In this document: in pieces, positions 54,801-60,152 of the stretch | Layout: the number at the start of each line of letters is the position of its first letter | Position numbering within the stretch: position 1 is the stretch's first letter | Source: Paludibacteraceae bacterium | Lineage (GTDB): Bacteria > Bacteroidota > Bacteroidia > Bacteroidales > Paludibacteraceae | NCBI GenBank assembly: GCA_017417025.1 | Contig: JAFPZY010000024.1 | Coordinates: 1-60,152 of the forward strand | Direction of reading: 5' to 3' | DNA: 60,152 nt | The notes under the pieces: generated by a model | The model's database searches: none | What the model saw: the letters and a program-made list of their open reading frames with translations, nothing else | Told to the model about the DNA's origin: nothing | Program-made: the position numbers and the translations under genes

Positions 54801-55616
54801 TTCAATGATGATTTCGTTTCTTTCAATGGAAACTACTTCGCCGGTGTCCTCGTCCACAAAGTCTTCCGACCATGATTTGAGGACGTTTCCTGCCAATAAG
54901 CGGCCTACAGCAGCAGTGAGGTTTTCTTTTGTGCACTTTACTTCTTCCGCCAGACCGAAGCAATCAAGTATGTCCTTGTCGCTTTCAAAGCCTATGGCAC
55001 GGAGCAGAGTGGTTACAGGCAGTTTCTTCTTGCGGTCGATGTAAGCATACATGACCTTGTTGATATCGGTGGCAAATTCAATCCACGAACCGCGGAACGG
55101 GATAATACGTGCCGAATACAACTTTGTGCCGTTGGAGTGCATGCTTGTTCCGAAGAACACACCGGGTGAACGGTGAAGCTGGCTGACGATGACACGCTCG
55201 GCACCATTGATAACAAATGTGCCTTTGTCTGTCATATACGGGATTGTCCCCAGAAATACATCTTGTACTACGGTGTCAAAGTCCTCATGGTCGGGGTCGG
55301 TGCAGTACAATTTGAGTTTTGCCTTCAAAGGAACTGCATAAGTCAGACCGCGTTTTATGCACTCTTCAATTGAATAGCGCGGCTGGTCGACATAATAGTC
55401 AAGAAATTCCAAGACAAAGTTATTGCGTGTGTCAGCAATAGGAAAGTTCTCGGAAAAGACGCGGTACAGTCCCTCTTTGCGACGCTGCTCCGGAGTGGAG
55501 CCCATCTGGAAGAAATCACGGAAGGACTTGAGCTGGATATCCAAAAAGTCAGGGTACGGGAATTGCTTCTGCATCGCCGAGAAGTTGACTCTTTGCTGTT
55601 TTTGGTTTGTGCTCAT
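51804..55616 (-). CDS. rpoB: RNA polymerase beta subunit
   Basis: A 1270-residue beta subunit. The rifampicin-binding region reads [20 protein letters not shown], with the wild-type Asp, His and Ser at positions where resistance substitutions occur, so no such change is present. The switch and flap regions ([32 protein letters not shown]) match the family. A hairpin between rplL and rpoB (55703-55735) may attenuate transcription into the polymerase genes. Confidence 0.98.
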   Translation of the reverse strand: MSTNQKQQRVNFSAMQKQFPYPDFLDIQLKSFRDFFQMGSTPEQRRKEGLYRVFSENFPIADTRNNFVLEFLDYYVDQPRYSIEECIKRGLTYAVPLKAKLKLYCTDPDHEDFDTVVQDVFLGTIPYMTDKGTFVINGAERVIVSQLHRSPGVFFGTSMHSNGTKLYSARIIPFRGSWIEFATDINKVMYAYIDRKKKLPVTTLLRAIGFESDKDILDCFGLAEEVKCTKENLTAAVGRLLAGNVLKSWSEDFVDEDTGEVVSIERNEIIIERETTLTEELVERILETGTRSILLHKEEAHESDYSIIFNTLQKDPSHSEKEAVLYIYRQLRNAEPADDATAREMIQNLFFSEKRYDLGEVGRYRINRKLNMSIPDDTRVLTNQDIIEIIKYLVQLINSNAEVDDIDHLSNRRVRTVGEQLFNQFGIGLARMSRTIRERMNVRDNEVFTPTDLINAKAISSVINTYFGTNALSQFMDQQNPLAEITHKRRMSALGPGGLSRDRAGFEVRDVHYTHYGRLCPIETPEGPNIGLISSLCIYAKINDLGFIETPYRKAENGVVNLNNDEVMYMTAEDEENMTVAQGNAPLDENGKFVNNRVKARYEADFPVVAPDQIDAMDVSPSQIASIAAALIPFLEHDDANRALMGSNMMRQGVPLLRPEAPIVGTGIEGQLIRDSRTQIMAEGSGEVTYVDADVIRIRYDRSEEEDFISFEPAEKEYRMPKFQKTNQNTTIDLHPIVRKGDHVEMGQILTEGFATENGELALGKNLKVAYIPWKGYNYEDAIVLSERIVREDMFTSVHVVEQLLEVRETKRGQEEFTADIPNVSEEATKDLDENGIIRIGAHIEPGDIIIGKITPKGESDPSPEEKLLKAIFGDKAGDVKDASLKASPSLSGVIIEKTLYSRANKDRKQKQDDKEIIAKMDADFAEEAENLRQLLIDKLATLLKGRQSQGIHDLLGTEFIPKGTVITKERLSQIDFQTVMLAGWTSDEHKNELATQCIMNYTAKLKEMDAKLKREKYNLTIGDELPNGIVKMAKVYVAKRRKIRVGDKMAGRHGNKGIVSKIVRVEDMPFLADGTPVDIVLNPLGVPSRMNIGQIFEAVLGWAGKELGVRFATPIFDGCTLDSLNEWTDKAGLPRAGKTQLYDGGTGEAFDQMATVGVTYFMKLGHMVDDKMHARSIGPYSLITQQPLGGKAQFGGQRFGEMEVWALEAHGAAHVLQEILTMKSDDVTGRARTYEAIVKGEPMPTPGLPESLNVLLHELQGLALSINME

Positions 55617-55702
55617 TGTTATTTATATATTTTTAATAAAATAGCAATATTTTTTACCAATTTTTAGGCATAGTTAAGATTTGGTCTTTTTTCAGAGAAA
55701 AA

Positions 55703-55735
55703 GGTTTAGACCCCATTTTTAGTGGGATCTAAACC
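55703..55735 (-). terminator. attenuator-like hairpin between rplL and rpoB
   Basis: ggtttaga-c-ccca pairs with tggg-a-tctaaacc around a 7-base loop. On the minus strand it is followed by a T-rich tract (ttttTCTC). It lies 27-60 bp after the rplL stop, as the known rplL-rpoB attenuator does in other bacteria. Confidence 0.75.
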
Positions 55736-55761
55736 AGTTCCGGTATCTTACCGACGGTAGA

Positions 55762-56139
55762 TTACTTGAGCTCAACTTCGGCTCCGACTTCTTCGAGAGC
55801 TTTCTTCAGAGCCTCAGCAGCTGCCTTGTCAAGACCTTCTTTGACGGTAGCGGGAGCTGCGTCAACGATGTCCTTAGCCTCTTTAAGTCCGAGACCGGTC
55901 TGCTCTTTAACGGCCTTAACGACCTGCAGTTTCTGAGCACCGGCGGCTTTCAGAACAACATCGAAAGAAGTCTTCTCTTCAACAGCAGCGGCCTCACCGG
56001 CAGCAGCAGGAGCAGCAACTGCAACAGCAGCAGCAGCGGGTTCGATGCCGTATTCCTCTTTGAGGACCTGAGCGAGTTCATTAACTTCCTTAACAGTAAG
56101 GTTTACCAATTGTTCAGCAATAGCTTTTACGTCTGCCAT
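55762..56139 (-). CDS. rplL: 50S ribosomal protein L7/L12
   Basis: A 125-residue acidic stalk protein: N-terminal dimerisation helix ([20 protein letters not shown]), an Ala-rich flexible hinge (about residues 34-53), and the C-terminal domain with KVIKAVKE-type [20 protein letters not shown] that contacts translation factors. It follows rplJ by 86 bp. Confidence 0.98.
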   Translation of the reverse strand: MADVKAIAEQLVNLTVKEVNELAQVLKEEYGIEPAAAAVAVAAPAAAGEAAAVEEKTSFDVVLKAAGAQKLQVVKAVKEQTGLGLKEAKDIVDAAPATVKEGLDKAAAEALKKALEEVGAEVELK

Positions 56140-56225
56140 GATTGTATGATTTTAAAGATTATTTTTGTTTTTTGTTTTGTGAATCTATGTTATTCACAAG
56201 TTTAGTTGTTGTTTTTTATGCTGAT

Positions 56226-56759
56226 TTATTCAGCTCTTTCACCCAGAGTCTTAAGAACTCCGTGGATGGTAGTACCTCCGGACTGGAGTGCGCTGACAAC
56301 GTTCTTGGCAGGCGACTGCAGCAGAGCGATGATGTCGGCGATGAGTTCGTTCTTCGACTTGATTGCAGAGAGGAGCTCCAGATTCTGTGCGCCCATGTAG
56401 ACAGTTTCTTCCACGTAAGCAGCCTTGAGTTCCGGCTTTACTCCTTCTTTGTTCTTCTCTTTCTTGACAATCTCCTTGATGAGTTTTGCGGGAGCGTTGC
56501 CCGTATTGCTCAGCATGAGGGCAGTATTGCCTTTGAGAGCTTCGAAGAGTTGTGCGTCAATACCTTTGGCTTCCAATGCTTTTTTCAGCAATGTGTTTTT
56601 TGCGACAATGAGTTTGATGTCGTTTTTGAAGCACTGACGACGAAGTTCGCTGGTTTTTTCGGCATTCAGACCTTCGATAGAGGTGAGGTAGAAATGCGAG
56701 TATTGTCCCAGAGTTTCTTGCAGTTCCGCAATGATAGCACTTTTATCTTCCTTTTTCAT
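56226..56759 (-). CDS. rplJ: 50S ribosomal protein L10
   Basis: A 177-residue stalk base protein whose C-terminal helix binds L7/L12 dimers. Motifs YLTSIEGLNAEKTSELRRQC and KGNTALMLSNTGNAPAKLIK fit the family. It commonly represses its own operon with L7/L12. It lies 18 bp downstream of rplA. Confidence 0.97.
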   Translation of the reverse strand: MKKEDKSAIIAELQETLGQYSHFYLTSIEGLNAEKTSELRRQCFKNDIKLIVAKNTLLKKALEAKGIDAQLFEALKGNTALMLSNTGNAPAKLIKEIVKKEKNKEGVKPELKAAYVEETVYMGAQNLELLSAIKSKNELIADIIALLQSPAKNVVSALQSGGTTIHGVLKTLGERAE

Positions 56760-56777
56760 AATTGTCCTGTAATTTAA

Positions 56778-57470
56778 TTATTCAACAGCTTTCGGGTCAA
56801 CCTTAATACCTTGACTCATAGTGCTGGAAAGATAAATGCTCTTGATATACGTACCCTTGCTTGCAGCAGGTTTGAGTTTGATGATAGTCTGGATAAATTC
56901 GCCTGCGTTCTGTGCGATGGCTTCAGGAGTGAAAGAAACCTTGCCGATAGAAGCATGTACGATACCGAATTTGTCCACTTTGAAATCTATCTTACCCTGC
57001 TTTACCTCTTTGACGGCTTTAGCCACATCCATTGTGACGGTACCGCTTTTGGGGTTAGGCATGAGTCCGCGCGGACCGAGGATACGTCCGAGTGCACCAA
57101 TCTTACCCATGTATTGCGGTTGGGTAATCATTACATCGAATTCAGTCCATCCGCCTTTGATTTTCTCAACATATTCGTCCACGCCTACGTAGTCGGCACC
57201 GGCTTCTTTAGCCGCAGCTTCCTGGTCGGGGCCTACAAGGGCGAGAACGCGGGTGACTTTACCGGTGCCATTGGGGAGTGACACAACGCCACGCACCATT
57301 TGGTTGGCTTTACGGGGGTCAACGCCGAGACGGACATCAATGTCCACAGATGCGTCGAATTTAGTGGTGGTGATTTCCTTCACGAGTGCACTTGCCTCCT
57401 GAAGCGTATAGAGCTTACCTGCTTCAATCTTCTCAGCAGCCAGCTTTTGTTTTTTAGTCAACTTTGCCAT
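56778..57470 (-). CDS. rplA: 50S ribosomal protein L1
   Basis: A 230-residue protein of the L1 stalk with the family segment [20 protein letters not shown]1 binds 23S rRNA and assists exit of deacylated tRNA. It follows rplK by 17 bp and is co-transcribed. Confidence 0.98.
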   Translation of the reverse strand: MAKLTKKQKLAAEKIEAGKLYTLQEASALVKEITTTKFDASVDIDVRLGVDPRKANQMVRGVVSLPNGTGKVTRVLALVGPDQEAAAKEAGADYVGVDEYVEKIKGGWTEFDVMITQPQYMGKIGALGRILGPRGLMPNPKSGTVTMDVAKAVKEVKQGKIDFKVDKFGIVHASIGKVSFTPEAIAQNAGEFIQTIIKLKPAASKGTYIKSIYLSSTMSQGIKVDPKAVE

Positions 57471-57487
57471 AGTTCTCAGAAGATTTT

Positions 57488-57910
57488 TTATTTAACGGTA
57501 ATACCCATGCTTCTGGCGGTGCCGGCCACCATTTTCATTGCACTTTCAACGGTGAAGCAGTTCAGGTCGGTCATTTTGTCAGTAGCAATCTGCCTGCATT
57601 GTTCTTCTGTGATAGAAGCGACTTTGCGTCTGTTGGGTTCGGCAGAACCTCCTTTGATTTTTGCTGCTTCGATGAGTTGAACAGCAACGGGAGGTGTTTT
57701 GACGATGAAGTCGAATGATTTGTCAGAATAGACAGTAATGACAACGGGCAGCACTTTTCCTGCCTTGTCCTGTGTTCTGGCATTGAACTGTTTGCAGAAC
57801 TCCATGATGTTCACACCTTTTGAACCCAGTGCGGGACCTACGGGAGGAGCGGGATTGGCAGCACCGCCTTTGATTTGGAGTTTGATAAATCCAGCAATTT
57901 CTTTTGCCAT
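57488..57910 (-). CDS. rplK: 50S ribosomal protein L11
   Basis: A 140-residue protein with the proline-rich N-terminal motif [20 protein letters not shown] and the RNA-binding C-terminal domain. L11 forms the GTPase-associated centre and is needed for RelA activation. The 107-bp gap to nusG can form a weak hairpin (57942-57968) that might be an autoregulatory leader; this is speculative. Confidence 0.98.
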   Translation of the reverse strand: MAKEIAGFIKLQIKGGAANPAPPVGPALGSKGVNIMEFCKQFNARTQDKAGKVLPVVITVYSDKSFDFIVKTPPVAVQLIEAAKIKGGSAEPNRRKVASITEEQCRQIATDKMTDLNCFTVESAMKMVAGTARSMGITVK

Positions 57911-58017
57911 AATGTTGTTTTTTAATAGTTTTGGCGATTCGGGCGATACTTTTTACGTATCTCTCGCCGGTTATTGATAAACTACCGAGTAGTCAAGCGG
58001 CCCGTAACAAATGCCTT

Positions 58018-58569
58018 CTACTCTTTATCCACTTGATTGAAACCGAGTTCCAGAGGAGTCTGGCGGTCAAAGATAGTAACAACCACTTTGAGTTTGTGTT
58101 TTTCCTGCAGAACTTCCTGAACAACCCCGTTGAATCCGTTGAAGGGACCGTCAACTACCTTGACTTTCTCACCGACGAGGAATGTTTCCTCCATCTGGGT
58201 GTTGAGTTCGGTTTCGTCAACATTACCTACAATCTTGTTGATTTCCGTTTGTGAAACGGGTTCCGGTTTTTTTGACGATTTGCCATAACTGAGGAATCCG
58301 AGCACATTGGGGATATTGCGGAGCAAGGGGTAGCATTCGTCGGTGAGGTTACATTCAACCAGCACATAGCCGGGGAGAAGGTTGCGCTCTTTTACGGTGC
58401 GCTTGCCGCCTCTCAAAGCTACCACTTTCTCTGTAGGAATAAGCACTTGTGAAACATACTCTTTGAAGAGCGACGAAGTGACAAGTGCGGATTCGATATA
58501 TTCACGCACTTTGTTTTCTTTGCCGCTGATGGCGCGGAGTACATACCATTTGAAATTGTTGTCAGCCAT
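58018..58569 (-). CDS. nusG: transcription elongation/antitermination factor NusG
   Basis: A 183-residue protein with the NGN domain (KWYVLRAISGKENKVREYIE) and a C-terminal KOW domain (GEKVKVVDGPFNGFNGVVQE). It binds RNA polymerase and links it to Rho and the ribosome. The start is the ATG at 58569, 32 bp after secE. Confidence 0.97.
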   Translation of the reverse strand: MADNNFKWYVLRAISGKENKVREYIESALVTSSLFKEYVSQVLIPTEKVVALRGGKRTVKERNLLPGYVLVECNLTDECYPLLRNIPNVLGFLSYGKSSKKPEPVSQTEINKIVGNVDETELNTQMEETFLVGEKVKVVDGPFNGFNGVVQEVLQEKHKLKVVVTIFDRQTPLELGFNQVDKE

Positions 58570-58601
58570 GTTTCTAATAAAGATTGTTGTAGTTGTCAGA
58601 A

Positions 58602-58790
58602 TCAGAACAAGCCGTAAACAAAAGTCATAAGGTGTTCAAAGCATTGATCCATAAGCCAGACGATGAGTGCCAGAATAATGGAAGCGACCAGCACTACGAC
58701 CGAACTTTGTCCCAGTTCCTTGCGGGTGGGCCAACTGACTTTCTGCACCAATTCGGTGTACGATTCCTTGATGTTTTCCACAAGTTTCAT
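58602..58790 (-). CDS. secE: protein translocase subunit SecE
   Basis: A 62-residue single-span SecE with the amphipathic motif SYTELVQKVSWPTRKELGQS followed by one transmembrane helix (VVVLVASIILALIVWLM). It stabilises SecY in the translocon. The short form is typical for Gram-negative anaerobes of this phylum. Confidence 0.96.
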   Translation of the reverse strand: MKLVENIKESYTELVQKVSWPTRKELGQSSVVVLVASIILALIVWLMDQCFEHLMTFVYGLF

Positions 58791-58881
58791 ATCAGTAGAT
58801 TTTTTTATTCTTGTTTTATTTGCGCATCCAATCCGGCCTTGACTGTTGCCAAAGTCGGATGGAAGCTATGTCATGTAACAG

Positions 58882-58952
58882 CACGGAAGGCAGGAATCGA
58901 ACCCACATTGACGGTTTTGGAGACCGCTCTCCTACCATTGGAGGACTTCCGT
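58882..58952 (-). tRNA. tRNA-Trp (anticodon CCA)
   Basis: Read on the minus strand, ACGGAAG pairs with CTTCCGT, discriminator G. The D-arm is CTCC-AATGGTA-GGAG; the anticodon stem GCGGT/ACCGT closes loop CTCCAAA with anticodon CCA; the T-arm is GTGGG-TTCGATT-CCTGC. It has 71 bases, CCA not encoded. It sits between tuf and secE, the usual place in this cluster. Confidence 0.95.
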
Positions 58953-58961
58953 AAACTGCAC

Positions 58962-58975
58962 GGGGCAAAAGCCCC
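58962..58975 (-). terminator. small hairpin between tuf and tRNA-Trp
   Basis: ggggc-aaaa-gcccc, extended by gca/tgc outside one mismatch. No T-run follows on the minus strand, so it is more likely a processing or partial attenuation site than a full terminator. Confidence 0.45.
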
Positions 58976-59001
58976 ATGCGGTTTATCAGACTAACGGATG
59001 A

Positions 59002-60152
59002 TTAGTCAAGGATTTTGGTGATCTGACCCGAACCTACGGTGCGACCGCCTTCACGGATAGCGAAGCGCAGACCCTCGGAGCAAGCTACCGGATAGATGAG
59101 CTTGACATCAATTTCGAGGTTGTCGCCGGGCATAACCATTTCAGTTCCTTCGGGGAGAGTGATCTCACCGGTAACGTCCATAGTACGGATGTAGAACTGG
59201 GGACGATAGTGGTTGTGGAACGGAGTGTGACGACCGCCTTCCTCTTTTTTGAGGATATAAACGGAAGCGCGGAACTCTTCGTGAGGTTTAACAACGCCCG
59301 GGTGTGTGATAACCATACCGCGCTTAACCTCGTCTTTGTCGATACCGCGGAGGAGCAGACCAACGTTATCGCCGGCTTCACCCTGATCAAGGAGTTTGCG
59401 GAACATCTCAACACCGGTAACAACAGACTTCTTGCCGTCGCAGCCGAGACCGATAAGCTGAACTTCGTCGCCGACTTTGATGACACCGGTCTCAATACGA
59501 CCTGTAGCCACTGTACCACGGCCAGTGATTGAGAATACATCCTCAACAGGCATCAAGAAGGGTTTGTCCACAGCGCGAGGAGGCAGCTGGATCCAGTTGT
59601 CCACAGCGTCCATAAGTTCCATAACCTTGTCTTCCCATTCAGGTACGCCATTGAGTGCGCCGAGGGCAGAGCCACGGATAACGGGAGTGTTGTCGCCGTC
59701 GAACTCATAGAATGACAGAAGCTCACGCATTTCCATCTCAACGAGGTCAAGCATTTCGGGGTCGTCCACCATGTCGCATTTGTTCATGAAAACAACCAAA
59801 CGCGGAACGTTCACTTGGCGTGCGAGCAGGATGTGCTCACGTGTCTGAGGCATAGGACCATCGGTAGCAGCTACAACGATGATAGCGCCGTCCATCTGGG
59901 CAGCACCGGTAACCATGTTCTTTACATAGTCAGCGTGCCCCGGGCAGTCTACGTGTGCGTAGTGACGTTTAGCGGTCTGATACTCAACGTGCGCGGTGTT
60001 GATGGTGATACCACGCTCTTTCTCTTCAGGAGCATTGTCGATCGAATCGAACGAGCGAACTTCGGAGAGACCACGCTTTGCCAGAACGGTAGTAATGGCT
60101 GCGGTCAAAGTGGTTTTACCGTGGTCAACGTGACCAATGGTACCGATGTTTA
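59002..60152 (-). CDS. tuf: elongation factor Tu (5' end outside the window)
   Basis: The gene continues past 60152. The visible part starts within [14 protein letters not shown] (G1 loop) and runs to the stop at 59002; only about a dozen N-terminal residues are missing. G3 DCPGHADY, G4 NKCD and domains 2 and 3 (ending GQITKILD) are complete. EF-Tu delivers aminoacyl-tRNA to the ribosome. The internal TTG at 60108 is not the start. Confidence 0.97.
   Translation of the reverse strand, partial: NIGTIGHVDHGKTTLTAAITTVLAKRGLSEVRSFDSIDNAPEEKERGITINTAHVEYQTAKRHYAHVDCPGHADYVKNMVTGAAQMDGAIIVVAATDGPMPQTREHILLARQVNVPRLVVFMNKCDMVDDPEMLDLVEMEMRELLSFYEFDGDNTPVIRGSALGALNGVPEWEDKVMELMDAVDNWIQLPPRAVDKPFLMPVEDVFSITGRGTVATGRIETGVIKVGDEVQLIGLGCDGKKSVVTGVEMFRKLLDQGEAGDNVGLLLRGIDKDEVKRGMVITHPGVVKPHEEFRASVYILKKEEGGRHTPFHNHYRPQFYIRTMDVTGEITLPEGTEMVMPGDNLEIDVKLIYPVACSEGLRFAIREGGRTVGSGQITKILD

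Overview
The window looks like a chromosomal segment of an uncultured-type member of the order Bacteroidales (Bacteroidota). The evidence is the repeated Bacteroidota promoter pattern (TTTG, exactly 20 bases, TAnnTTTG) in front of at least ten genes, a FimA/Mfa-type fimbrial operon of lipoproteins, type IX secretion-like C-termini, DUF4301 and DUF3575 proteins, and a secE-nusG-rplKAJL-rpoBC cluster of typical Bacteroidota proteins. The genus cannot be fixed from sequence alone.

Layout. (1) Positions 1-12 kb are accessory. Three solitary AAA+ ATPases fused to a DUF4143/PD-(D/E)XK-like tail (1122-2402, 3048-4379, 10300-11442, all minus) sit among repeat-rich spacers. A 1575-residue InlB-repeat surface protein with a 45-residue partner peptide (4728-9676) lies between the second and third. 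Each ATPase has its own regularly phased repeat array at its promoter (periods 23, 33 and 32 bp) and is bracketed by direct repeats. This is the best candidate for an undescribed system here. (2) 12-17 kb: M16 peptidase, Era GTPase and a YoeB-type toxin-antitoxin pair. (3) 17-38 kb: a DUF3575-OmpA protein followed by a four-gene type V fimbrial operon (fimbrillin, Mfa2-like anchor, third lipoprotein) that ends in a 4926-residue, seven-module beta-helix protein with a type IX-like C-terminus, in the position held by the type IX-secreted tip protein Mfa5 in Porphyromonas gingivalis. (4) 38-47 kb: DUF4301 and CYTH proteins, tRNA-Leu, rpsU, then kbl and gdhA (minus), a sensor kinase (minus) and, divergently, a CcdA/ArsG-like transporter with trmN6. 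(5) 47-60 kb (all minus): tuf, tRNA-Trp, secE, nusG, rplK, rplA, rplJ, rplL, rpoB, rpoC, the conserved transcription-translation cluster, with tuf cut by the window end.

A second theme is short intergenic tandem repeats whose unit is 11 bp or a doubled 22 bp, with unrelated sequences, at five places (99-142, 16744-16853, 18898-18974, 37930-37984, 38030-38303). Positions were read by eye; family names rest on recognised motifs and not on database searches.
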